From: Myxococcaceae bacterium
Lineage (GTDB): Bacteria > Myxococcota > Myxococcia > Myxococcales > Myxococcaceae
Assembly: GCA_025459425.1 (NCBI GenBank)
Contig: JALOQF010000022.1
Span: 1-37,761 of the forward strand
Direction: 5' to 3'
Length of the DNA stretch: 37,761 bases
Within the stretch, counting starts at the first letter, position 1. The number at the start of each line of letters is the position of its first letter. Positions 1 to 7,847 of this stretch are shown piece by piece. The position numbers and the translations under genes are program-made. The notes beneath the pieces were generated by a model that saw nothing but the letters and a program-made list of their open reading frames with translations, was not told where the DNA came from and made no database searches.

Positions 1-2
1 CG

Positions 3-401
3 ACGAACTCGACGGTGCGGGTCGGCGACGTGACCTACGATGGCCGCCCCGACGTCATCGTCGGCTCCCGCGTGTACCAGGGGACCAACGCGGGCACGCT
101 CAGCTTCTTCAGCTCGTCGCTCCCGGTGCAGCCGCCCAACCGGGTGGTCGTCGATCTCGACAACGACGGGGCGCTCGACCTGGTGGCTGGTGGCGCGGCG
201 AGCTCGGTGTTGTCGGTGGCGAGAGGCTCCTCGTCGACGAGCTTCGGCTTCCCCCTCACGGCGCAGGGCTTCACGGGCGGCGCGCCCGTCGAAGACGTGG
301 CGGTGGGGCGCCTCGACACCGACAGTCGCCGAGACCTGGTGCTGCTCCTCGGCCCGCCGGGGGCCCGCTTCGTCTCGGGCGTGCGCGGCACCTGTCGCTA
401 A
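3..401 (+). CDS. FG-GAP/VCBS repeat protein, C-terminal fragment (5' end outside window)
   Basis: The reading frame is open from the left edge to TAA at 399-401, so only the last ~132 codons are present and the start lies outside the window. The fragment carries calcium-loop motifs of the FG-GAP/VCBS beta-propeller type (DVTYDGRPDV, DLDNDGALDL, RLDTDSRRDL). It aligns over its whole length with the C-terminus of the next gene, sharing the segment DLDNDGALDL, the following ASSVLS and the endings GARFVSGVRGTCR and GARFLAGLPAVCR. The two are therefore tandem paralogues. By analogy it is probably the end of a large surface-exposed lipoprotein. The family assignment is secure; the role (adhesion or matrix binding) is inferred, and nothing can be said about the missing N-terminus. 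Confidence 0.85.
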   Translation, partial: TNSTVRVGDVTYDGRPDVIVGSRVYQGTNAGTLSFFSSSLPVQPPNRVVVDLDNDGALDLVAGGAASSVLSVARGSSSTSFGFPLTAQGFTGGAPVEDVAVGRLDTDSRRDLVLLLGPPGARFVSGVRGTCR

Positions 402-848
402 GAGGAACGGCGAGACGCCGGTCATTTCTCGAAGCGCACCTTGCGGCACTCGTCGAGCTCGGCGCGCCCAGATCAACGAGCTGGAGCTGCGCGCCTGCCT
501 GCCGTGCACCAAGGCTGCGCGCATCCTTCTGCCGTTGGCGCGGCGGACGCGCGTCGAGGCCGGGTTGACCTGGCCATCGCGGCCGCCGGTGCGTCGACCT
601 CGCAAGGAAGCGCGGCCCCGTCGCACCCCTTGCCCAGGAATGACTCGAATCACAGGGGCGTGGTTCGACGCTTCACGCCTCCCGCCGTGGTGGTTCGGCC
701 TCGTCGAAGGCGCCCATGCTCGCCACGGCGAACCTCGCCCGCATCGCCGCACGCGCCACCATGGCCCGTGGGCGCGGGCTCCTCGTTGGCCCTGGGGCCT
801 GGGAGCGATGTTCCAGCGTCTCCCAGGCAGCGCCCCTTTGCGTCGCTC
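402..848. other. Intergenic region, no gene supported
   Basis: This is 447 bases between two tandem paralogues. The frame of the downstream gene stays open back to 441, but residues upstream of 849 are low-complexity Arg/Ala/Pro translation without family features, so they are not treated as coding. On the minus strand a short frame ending at about 426 encodes a plausible C-terminal tail (ELDECRKVRFEK) but is stopped a few codons upstream. It could be a relic of a lost gene or chance. No clear promoter or hairpin was found. Confidence 0.4.
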
Positions 849-3800
849 TTGAAACTCATTCGTGTGGTGCTGCTGGCGTCGGTCCTCCCGGCGCTCGTCG
901 TCTCGTGTACGCCTCCGGTGCGCCGGTGCGGTCCGACGACCTGTGCGTCGGGGTGCTGTGACGCGAACGGCGAGTGCCAGGGCGGCGCGAGCGTCGCGGC
1001 CTGCGGCCAGCGCGGAGACGAGTGCCGCACCTGCGGGACGGGCCAGGCGTGCTCGGCGGGCCAGTGCATCGCCGACAACCCGATGGGCGGCGGGCAGGCA
1101 GGCGGCGGCGGTGCGGGCGGCGGCGGAGCTGGAGGTTCGGCAGGCGGCGTCTCGGACGGCGGCACTCCCGTCACCGCGTGCGCCCAGGGCCTGACGCTGT
1201 GTGGCGAGCGCTGCGTCAACCTGCGCAACGACTTCGCGCATTGTGGCGCCTGCGCGCAGTCGTGTGTCGGCGCGCAGTTCTGCGAGAACGCCACCTGCCA
1301 GAACCTGCCGGCGAACTGCAGCCAGACGCCGTGCCCGACCAGCTACTTCTGTGACACCCGCACCAACCGCTGCACGTTCGGCTGCCAGGGCAACAACAAC
1401 TGCGGCGGCGGCCAGCTGTGCGATCTGTCGCGCAACCTCTGCGCCTGCCCGCCCAACACCACGCTGTGCGGCGGCAACTGCATTCCCGTCACCACGGTGA
1501 CGGCGTGTGGCTCGCGCTGCGTCGACTGCACGGGCGTGGGCGGGCCGAACGCGGTGCCCTCGTGCACCGCGGGCGCGTGCGACTTCACCTGCCAACCCGG
1601 CTACCACCGCTGCGGAAACCAGTGCGTGTCGAACTTCGCCACGGCCACCTGCGGTCAGCGCTGTGATGCGTGCCCTGCGCCGGCCAACGCCATGGCGACG
1701 TGTGACGGCACCGACTGCGGCCTCGTCTGCGCGGCGGGCTTCCACCGCTGCGGCACGGACTGCGTGTCGGACTTCGACGTGGCGACGTGTGGCACCAGCT
1801 GCTCGCCCTGCACGGCGCCCGCGAACGCCACCGCCGAGTGCCGCGCGCCCGGCACCGGACTGCCACCCGCGTGTGACTTCACCTGCAGCCCGGGCTTCGC
1901 CCGCTGTGGTGCGGCCTGCGTCGCCGAGTCGGTGACGGCCTGCGGCCCGACGTGTCAGACGTGTACGCCGCCTGCCAACGCGACGAACCCCCGGTGCGTC
2001 GCCGGAGCCTGCCAATACAGCTGCGCGAGCGGCTTCCACCAGTGCGGCAGCCAGTGCGTGTCCGACACCAGCGTGCTCACGTGCGGCACCTCGTGCACGC
2101 CGTGCCCTGCGCCGGTGAACGGCGCGGCGACCTGCAACGGCACCACCTGCGGCATTCAGTGCAACCCGGGGTTTCACGAGTGCAACGGCCAGTGCGTGTC
2201 GAACCTGTCGGTGGCCACCTGCGGCTCGCGGTGCGCGCCATGCCCCGATGGGCCGATGGGCAGCAACACCACCGCGACGTGCGATGGCGTGAGCTGCGGG
2301 CTGCGCTGCGCCTCGACGGCGACGCCCAACTTCTGCGGCGGCACCTGCGTGGCAGACTCGATCACGACCTGCGGCCCGTCGTGCCAGACGTGCGCCGCGC
2401 CTCCGAACGGCGCCAGCGCGAGCTGCGTCTCGGGCGTCTGCGACTTCACCTGCAACCCCGGCTTTCACCGCTGCGGCACGCAGTGCGTGTCGGACAGCTC
2501 CGTCGACACGTGCGGGCTCAACTGCACCCCCTGCCCGAACGGCCCTGCGAACACGATGCGCACCTGCACGCGGGCCAGCCCGACGAGCCCCTTCGTCTGC
2601 GGGTGGGACTGTGCGCCCGGCAACAACCGCTGCCCGGTCGGCGGCAACACCTGCGTGCCGAACGACTACCCGTTGGCCTGCGGCCCCACCTGCGCCGCGT
2701 GCAGCTCTCCCAACGTCAACGAGCGCGGTGTCTGTACGGGCGCCGGCATCTGCGCCACGGCCTGCGTCACCTCGTGCGGTGGGCAGTGCGTCAACACCCA
2801 GACGAGCCTCTCGCACTGTGGCGCGTGCAACACGAGCTGCGGCTCGGGTGATCGCTGCAGCGAGGGCGAGTGCCGGCCGCTGTGCGCCAGCGGCATCTCG
2901 TTCGCGTCGTCGCTCCAGACCTTCACCGCCTTCACCTCGGCCAGCTTTCCGTTCCTGCTCGTCGACGTGAACGGTGACGGGCGGCTCGACTTCGTCAGCA
3001 CCGAGACGTCGATTCTCTACGTGCGCCTCGGCCAGCCTTCGGGCGGCATCTCGCCGACGACCTTCAGCAGCCTCAGCCTGAGCATCACGCCGAGCTTCCT
3101 GGTCGCGGGCGACCTGACGGGTGACGGGCGGCCCGAGATCGTCGCCATCGGCACGTCGTCGACCGCGGCGGTGCTGCGCAACAGCGGCACGGGCACCTTC
3201 GTGCAGTACACGATCACCGCGAACCCGCTCGCCTTCCTCACCCCGTCGACGGTGACGATCGGCGAGTTCACCGGCGCGCCGCCGCAAGACGTGCTCTTCG
3301 GGTTCAACGTCGCCACCAACACGCAGGCCGCGATCCTCTGGCCGGGCGTCACGGGCAGCATCGCCAACCCGATCTCGACGGGCGCCTCGGCGAACATCGG
3401 CATCGCGTCGATCAGCAACCTGCGGGCCGCCGACGTGAACAACGACGGGAACAGTGACGTGGTGGCGACGGCGGCCGCCAGCGCGGTGTTCGTTTTCCCG
3501 GGAACGGGCGTGGCGGCGTCGCCCTTCAACACGCTCGGCGCGCAGTCGGCGCAGCTGCCCGGCGGGGCGGTGTTCCCGACCGGAGCGTTCCCGCTGCTGG
3601 CAGGTGACGTCACCGGAGACGGAGTTCCCGACGTGGTGGTGGCCAGCGTGACCGGGCTGTCGAACGAGGCGCGCGTGCTCCCGCTCACGAGCAGCTTCAC
3701 CTTCGGCACGTCGGTGTCACTCGGTGCCCCTGCGACCGTTCGCAGCCTGTCGCTCGGTGACGTGAACGGCGACGGACGGCGCGACGTGCTGGTGGGCAGC

Positions 3801-5375
3801 AGCGACGTGCGGGTGTTTCCATCGCTCACCGGCGGCCAGTTCGGCGCGCCGCAGACGATCGGCCTGACCCTCACCAGCACCAACCCGCTGGGCGCGCAGC
3901 TCGCCGACGTACTGGGAGACTCGCGGCCCGACGTGGTGCTCCAGAGCAGCTCGAGCATCATCTCGGTGACGAACGAGGGTGGTTCGTTCGGTCTCGCCCA
4001 GGGCGTCAGCGTCCCGACGGCGGAGCGGCTGGTGTCGGGCGACCTCAACGGCGACGGGCTCACCGACGCGGTGGTGACGCCCGCCATCTCGGCGCCGATG
4101 GTGGCGTCGGTCTTCTTCGCCGTCGACGGTGGCACGTTCGTCGCCGGGCCGACGGTGCCGGTGCGGAGCGATCGCGTCGCCATCGCCCGGCTCAACGGCG
4201 ACACGGCGTTCGATCTCGTCAGCATCGGCATCGGGCCCGACGCCGGCGTGGTGGATGCGGGCTTGCCCGCGGGCCTGCCGAACTACCGGCTGGCCGACGC
4301 CTTCAACCCGACGCCCACGACGATTCGAGGGCGGATCGAGGTGTTCCGGAGTGGCCAGTGGGGCACGGTGTGCGATGACGGGTGGGGCTCGACGGACTCG
4401 CAGGTGGCCTGTCGGTCGCTCGGCTACTCGACGGTGGGCGCGCTGTTCTACGGCAACAACGCGGGCACGCTGCCCATCTTGATGGACGACGTGGCCTGCC
4501 TGGGTACCGAGGCCGAGCTGCTGGTGTGCTCATTCAACTCGAGCCACAACTGCTTCAACTCGGAAGACGTCGGCCTCGAGTGCTCGACCGTCGGCGCGGT
4601 GCCGTCCGCGCCCACGGTGGTCGAGGTGCGCTTTGGCGCGACGAACGGCACCCTCTCGGCGCCGGTTCAGCTCTCGACGCCGACGCCCGCGACGGTGGTG
4701 GCGACCGGCGAGCTCGATGGTGACACCAACGTCGATCTCATCGCCGCGACGGCCACGACGCTCCACTGGTTCCGCAACAACGGCAACGGCACGTTCCAGG
4801 CGGCGCAGCAGGTGGCGGCGCTCACCGGTGGCGCGAGCAGCCTCGGGGTCGCAGACCTCAACAACGACGGGCGCAGAGATCTGCTGGTGCTGAACAGCTC
4901 GTTCCTGACGGTGACGCCGTTCATCAACCTGGGCGGTGGCGGCTTCGCCCAGGGCACGGCGCTGACGGTGTCGGCCACCACCGGCTCGACGCTCGCGGTG
5001 GGCGACTTCAACAACGACAGCAAGGCCGACTTCGTCGTCGGCACGCGCATGTACCGGGGCGATGGCTCGGGCGGGTTCATCTTTCAGGCGACGCTCCCGT
5101 CGCTTCCGTCGCGGCTGGTGCTGTCAGACCTCGACAACGACGGGGCGCTCGATCTCGCCGCCGCTGGCAGCGCCAGCTCCGTGCTGAGCCTCTTGCGTGG
5201 AGACCCCCTGGCGTCGTCGGGCTTCGTGACGACCACGACCAGCGTGAGCCTCGGTGCCTCGGTGGCCGACGTCGCACCGGGTTCTCTCAACGGCGACGCG
5301 CGGCGCGATCTCATCATCCTCCAGGGCAACTCCGGCGCCCGGTTCCTCGCGGGGCTGCCGGCGGTCTGTCGCTGA
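849..5375 (+). CDS. Large surface lipoprotein: Cys-rich repeats, FG-GAP/VCBS repeats and an SRCR domain
   Basis: The chosen start is TTG 849, which gives a compact lipoprotein signal: KLIR, a hydrophobic run, then lipobox LVVSC with the lipidated Cys at about residue 20. The frame is open back to 441 but that sequence is not protein-like; no strong Shine-Dalgarno is visible, so the start is inferred from the signal peptide. The product is ~1508 residues. In order it has a short Cys cluster, a Gly/Ala-rich linker (about 78-105), nine Cys-rich repeats (about 198-621), a long FG-GAP/VCBS region with motifs such as DVNGDGRLDF and DLNGDGLTDA, an SRCR domain (about 1147-1245), and a second FG-GAP block to the C-terminus. 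FG-GAP repeats form calcium-binding propeller blades, and SRCR domains bind proteins or polyanionic ligands. An outer-surface adhesion or recognition role is inferred. It is the downstream member of a tandem pair. Confidence 0.85.
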   Translation: MKLIRVVLLASVLPALVVSCTPPVRRCGPTTCASGCCDANGECQGGASVAACGQRGDECRTCGTGQACSAGQCIADNPMGGGQAGGGGAGGGGAGGSAGGVSDGGTPVTACAQGLTLCGERCVNLRNDFAHCGACAQSCVGAQFCENATCQNLPANCSQTPCPTSYFCDTRTNRCTFGCQGNNNCGGGQLCDLSRNLCACPPNTTLCGGNCIPVTTVTACGSRCVDCTGVGGPNAVPSCTAGACDFTCQPGYHRCGNQCVSNFATATCGQRCDACPAPANAMATCDGTDCGLVCAAGFHRCGTDCVSDFDVATCGTSCSPCTAPANATAECRAPGTGLPPACDFTCSPGFARCGAACVAESVTACGPTCQTCTPPANATNPRCVAGACQYSCASGFHQCGSQCVSDTSVLTCGTSCTPCPAPVNGAATCNGTTCGIQCNPGFHECNGQCVSNLSVATCGSRCAPCPDGPMGSNTTATCDGVSCGLRCASTATPNFCGGTCVADSITTCGPSCQTCAAPPNGASASCVSGVCDFTCNPGFHRCGTQCVSDSSVDTCGLNCTPCPNGPANTMRTCTRASPTSPFVCGWDCAPGNNRCPVGGNTCVPNDYPLACGPTCAACSSPNVNERGVCTGAGICATACVTSCGGQCVNTQTSLSHCGACNTSCGSGDRCSEGECRPLCASGISFASSLQTFTAFTSASFPFLLVDVNGDGRLDFVSTETSILYVRLGQPSGGISPTTFSSLSLSITPSFLVAGDLTGDGRPEIVAIGTSSTAAVLRNSGTGTFVQYTITANPLAFLTPSTVTIGEFTGAPPQDVLFGFNVATNTQAAILWPGVTGSIANPISTGASANIGIASISNLRAADVNNDGNSDVVATAAASAVFVFPGTGVAASPFNTLGAQSAQLPGGAVFPTGAFPLLAGDVTGDGVPDVVVASVTGLSNEARVLPLTSSFTFGTSVSLGAPATVRSLSLGDVNGDGRRDVLVGSSDVRVFPSLTGGQFGAPQTIGLTLTSTNPLGAQLADVLGDSRPDVVLQSSSSIISVTNEGGSFGLAQGVSVPTAERLVSGDLNGDGLTDAVVTPAISAPMVASVFFAVDGGTFVAGPTVPVRSDRVAIARLNGDTAFDLVSIGIGPDAGVVDAGLPAGLPNYRLADAFNPTPTTIRGRIEVFRSGQWGTVCDDGWGSTDSQVACRSLGYSTVGALFYGNNAGTLPILMDDVACLGTEAELLVCSFNSSHNCFNSEDVGLECSTVGAVPSAPTVVEVRFGATNGTLSAPVQLSTPTPATVVATGELDGDTNVDLIAATATTLHWFRNNGNGTFQAAQQVAALTGGASSLGVADLNNDGRRDLLVLNSSFLTVTPFINLGGGGFAQGTALTVSATTGSTLAVGDFNNDSKADFVVGTRMYRGDGSGGFIFQATLPSLPSRLVLSDLDNDGALDLAAAGSASSVLSLLRGDPLASSGFVTTTTSVSLGASVADVAPGSLNGDARRDLIILQGNSGARFLAGLPAVCR
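1440..2711 (+). repeat. Nine tandem Cys-rich protein repeats (~47 codons each)
   Basis: Each unit follows the pattern C-x-PGF-H-RCG-xx-CVS-x(4-6)-TCG-xx-C-xx-CP, for example NPGFHRCGTQCVSD followed by TCGLNCTPCP. Units 1, 3 and 7 are more divergent (CGGNCIP, CGAACVAES, FCGGTCVADS). The regular spacing of Cys pairs suggests disulfide-stabilised knots forming a stalk between the lipid anchor and the FG-GAP region. DNA identity between copies is moderate, so this is an old expansion rather than a fresh duplication. Confidence 0.85.
4287..4583 (+). other. SRCR domain coding segment inside the lipoprotein
   Basis: The segment shows the SRCR signature in order: GRIEVFRSGQWGTVCDDGW, then QVACRSLGY, then MDDVACLGTE, LLVCSF, HNCFNSEDVGLEC. 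Six cysteines occupy the C2, C3, C5, C6, C7 and C8 positions of group A SRCR domains, forming the expected three disulfides. The domain lies in frame between FG-GAP blocks with no change of base composition, so it belongs to the gene rather than to an assembly join. Confidence 0.92.
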
Positions 5376-5682
5376 GTGGTGCTGTGCTCGTCGGGCCGTG
5401 GCGTCCCACGGCCGCAGACTGGCCAGGCCCTGTCCGCGCAGGTGCCCGCGAAGGGCACCATCACCGCGCTCGGCGGCCAGCTGCAATCGCCCGTACGGGC
5501 TCGAAGTTGACGATGCGCGAGAACGAACCTCGTCGAGGCGACCGAACGCCTGCCCAGCTGGCGCCCGCGTCGCGCGCGCATGGGGAGGCGAGCCACCGGT
5601 GGCGCAGAGGAAGCTGCGAGCGTGGACCCAACCGGGCGCCTCGGTCATTCAACCTGGCTGCGCTCTCATGGAGGCCGCTCGG
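5376..5682. other. Intergenic region, no gene supported
   Basis: This is 307 bases between the SRCR lipoprotein and the NlpC/P60 gene. No recognisable protein, hairpin terminator or repeat was found. The only functional element supported is the ribosome binding site GGAGG at about 5671-5675, seven bases upstream of the ATG at 5683. Confidence 0.4.
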
Positions 5683-6321
5683 ATGGCGACGCTCTTCCTC
5701 AGTCTGGTGATTTTCTCGCAGGCCGACGCAGCCGTGCCAGCGCGTTCCCCCCGGGGTGACGGCGCCAATCGCCCCTCGTCCACCCGCTCCGTCGGCGCGG
5801 GCCTCGAGGCTGCGCTCGCGCTCCTCGGCTCGCCGTACACCTGGGGTGGGCGGCTGCGCGGGCGCGAGGGCCTGGACTGCATGGGGGTGGTGCTGGCGGC
5901 GGCCGAGCAGGCCTCGGGCTGCGGCTGGCGCTCGTACCCGGTCAAGCCCACCGAGCTCGTCGCGCAGCGCCTCTGGGGCGCGCCGGGCGAGGGCCTCGCG
6001 CCCGTGGCCACCGACGCCCTCGACGTCACCCGGCTCGAGCGCGGAGACGTGTTGCTGCTCGTCGGGCCGTCCCTGAACCCCGCCGAGCCGCCCATCGGCC
6101 GCCTCGGCGACGTCGACGTCTGGGTCTGGCACGTGGGCCTGTCCCTCGGAGAGGGCAGGGCGCTGTTCGGCGATCACCACGCCGGCGCAACGGTCGAAGA
6201 GATGCTCGTGCCGTACCTGCAGCGCTACCGCTCCGAGTACTTGGGGCTGTTCGTCTTGCGCGGCCCGGCGACCCGGCCGAGCCGCTGCCGAACCCACGCG
6301 CCGCTCGGCGGGCGGCGGTGA
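5683..6321 (+). CDS. Secreted NlpC/P60-family cysteine peptidase
   Basis: The start ATG 5683 is chosen because GGAGG lies seven bases upstream and the product (212 residues) begins with a signal peptide, MATLFLSLVIFSQADAA. NlpC/P60 enzymes are papain-like peptidases that usually cut gamma-D-glutamyl bonds in peptidoglycan stem peptides. Visible hallmarks are GSPYTWGG, the nucleophile Cys in GLDCMGVV, the catalytic His in WHVGL, and a further polar residue in GDHHAG. There is an insertion between the Cys and His motifs (the LNPAEPPIGRLGDVDV region). It should act in the periplasm or outside the cell. An AmiC-type amidase and a degenerate hydrolase-like gene lie within 4 kb. The family is secure; the exact bond cleaved is not known. 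Confidence 0.85.
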   Translation: MATLFLSLVIFSQADAAVPARSPRGDGANRPSSTRSVGAGLEAALALLGSPYTWGGRLRGREGLDCMGVVLAAAEQASGCGWRSYPVKPTELVAQRLWGAPGEGLAPVATDALDVTRLERGDVLLLVGPSLNPAEPPIGRLGDVDVWVWHVGLSLGEGRALFGDHHAGATVEEMLVPYLQRYRSEYLGLFVLRGPATRPSRCRTHAPLGGRR

Positions 6322-6328
6322 CGCGCGG

Positions 6329-6658
6329 CTACGAGATCGCCTCGTGCTCGTCGGTGGAGATCTCGTCGTCCTTCGTGTCGCCGAGCGCTGGCACCTCGAC
6401 CGCGGTCGCGAGGTGTGACTTGAGCCTGTCGGGCAAGACCTCGTCCCACACGCCCATCAGGGGCCGGCCCAGCTCACGCAGTGCGACCACCATCACCTCG
6501 GCGACGGCCTTGCGCACGAGCGCGGCCGCTTGCGGAGAATCGTGTTCCTCGGCCCAGGCCACCAGGCCGCTCACGTCGGACAGGAGCTGCTGGAGCGTGC
6601 CCGACACCTGCGTCGCCGTCTCCTTGCGGAGCGGCGCGAACGTCACCTCTTCAGCCAT
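6329..6658 (-). CDS. Small hypothetical protein (109 aa)
   Basis: The frame starts at ATG 6658 and ends at 6329. The product MAEEVTFAPLRKETATQVSG... is acidic and predicted mostly helical, with no signal peptide, membrane segment or motif recognised. It lies seven bases from the end of the convergent NlpC/P60 gene and 54 bases downstream of the same-strand gene at 6713-7669, so the two could be co-transcribed. No clear Shine-Dalgarno is visible. Composition is protein-like (balanced hydrophobic heptads such as LLSDVSGLVAWAEE), which supports a real gene, but no function is proposed. Confidence 0.55.
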   Translation of the reverse strand: MAEEVTFAPLRKETATQVSGTLQQLLSDVSGLVAWAEEHDSPQAAALVRKAVAEVMVVALRELGRPLMGVWDEVLPDRLKSHLATAVEVPALGDTKDDEISTDEHEAIS

Positions 6659-6712
6659 GGGAACACTTTTGCATGGGGGCCCGCCTCACGCACTTCCGGT
6701 GACGACCGGGCC

Positions 6713-7669
6713 TCAGGGGTGCGCGAAGCAGTCGATGGCCGCGACGCCGAACATGTCCTTCGTGGCGACGTTGGCGCCCCGCTTGAGCGCCGCGCCGGTG
6801 AGCAGCGGGCGCAGCTGGGGTTCCTGGGGCGCGACGATGGCGATGTGCTTGAGGCGAACCTCGCGGGGAATCGCCACCACGAGGTACCCCGCCTCGGCCG
6901 CCTCGTAGATCGACGCGTCGGTGACCCGCGACCACCCGCGCATGGGGCCTTCGTGCCGAAGCCAGTCGACCGTCTGCGCGAGCGTGAGCTCCTTGGCGCC
7001 GACGAAGTGGGGGATCTCGCAGTTCATGGCGCGGCTGACGTCCCAGACGAAGATGTGCCCACGCGGCTTGCCCGGCGCGTCGTCGGCGTAGCGGGGGTTC
7101 GCGGCGACGGCGAACTGGGCCAGCACCAGCTCGAGCTGCTCGCGCGAGCGTTTGCCCTCGCGGCTCTGGAGCGGAGCCTTCACGGCCTTCCACACGTCAC
7201 GGCCGACGAGGTCGGGGTGGGGCGTCGCTCCGTCGGGCTCGTACTCACTGCTCGCCTCGGGCTCCTCGACGGCCTTGAGGGTGCCGGGGTCGGTGCCGAG
7301 AAAGCTCGAGCGCTTGCGCTGCATGGCGCCCGACGCGAACTGCGAGCCCATGAAGTCCTTCTGGACGGTGGTGAGGCCGGCCGGGCGCGCGGCCTCGCCC
7401 GTGACGGGTGGCGGAGGGGCGGACGGCGCGGGGCCTCCGTGGCCCGCCGCGGCAGCGGGGGCCGATGGCGCCGCTGGAGGCGCCGGCGTCACCGTCGAAG
7501 CGGGCTTCGGTGGCACCTCACCGAGCATCGGCATGGCGCCCGTCGAGGTCCGCGCTGGCTGCACGGGGATCTGTCCCGTCGGCCGCCGACCGCCTCCATC
7601 GGAGCCGAGATCGAAAGCCGACCTGGTCTGCGCCGGGCGGCCGTTCTGGTCCTTGGGAGGAGGCGCCAT
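6713..7669 (-). CDS. Pro-rich protein with degenerate NlpC/CHAP-like C-terminal domain
   Basis: The product is 318 residues from ATG 7669. Residues 1-100 are Pro/Ala/Gly-rich and probably disordered. There is no signal peptide, so the protein may be cytoplasmic or exported by another route. Residues ~185-318 resemble a hydrolase domain common in myxobacteria, recalled as having a pattern like NPRY...YCNIFLWDVTRAMGAEIPHW...W..V....A...A..G..VVA...GHVAVV. Here the matching segments are NPRYADD, GHIFVWDVSRAMNCEIPHF (204-222), GWSRVT and KHIAIVAP. The catalytic Cys position appears to be Gly204, while His275 is retained; Cys217 lies 13 residues downstream. It is probably a non-catalytic homologue. 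It is divergent from the AmiC-type gene at 7848. Confidence 0.65.
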   Translation of the reverse strand: MAPPPKDQNGRPAQTRSAFDLGSDGGGRRPTGQIPVQPARTSTGAMPMLGEVPPKPASTVTPAPPAAPSAPAAAAGHGGPAPSAPPPPVTGEAARPAGLTTVQKDFMGSQFASGAMQRKRSSFLGTDPGTLKAVEEPEASSEYEPDGATPHPDLVGRDVWKAVKAPLQSREGKRSREQLELVLAQFAVAANPRYADDAPGKPRGHIFVWDVSRAMNCEIPHFVGAKELTLAQTVDWLRHEGPMRGWSRVTDASIYEAAEAGYLVVAIPREVRLKHIAIVAPQEPQLRPLLTGAALKRGANVATKDMFGVAAIDCFAHP

Positions 7670-7847
7670 ATGGCGCGCCAGTGTAGCCGCGCCCGCGCGG
7701 CGTGGGGCAATGGCGATGGCGAGCCCGACGCCGATGCGGGCTGATCAACGGGCTGACGCCGCGATGCACGGAAACGGGGCCGGCGGCGGCGGTTTTTTTG
7801 CGGGTGTGTGTGTGCCGTGGTCACATCATCAGGCCTGTAGCGAGCCC

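Noticed and set aside
426-470. Short minus-strand gene end encoding ELDECRKVRFEK
   Set aside because: A stop codon lies a few codons upstream and no more of the protein can be seen; too short to call.
441-848. N-terminal extension of the SRCR lipoprotein from 441
   Set aside because: The frame is open but the translation is Arg/Ala/Pro low-complexity; the lipoprotein signal begins at TTG 849.
4287-4583. Eukaryotic contamination or chimera as the source of the SRCR domain
   Set aside because: The domain is in frame with FG-GAP repeats on both sides, has the same base composition and belongs to a protein with a bacterial lipobox.
7780-7820. Rho-independent terminator at the T-run after GGCGGCGGCGG
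   Set aside because: No stable stem with proper arms was found before the T-run, and it lies between divergent genes where no transcript should end on the plus strand.
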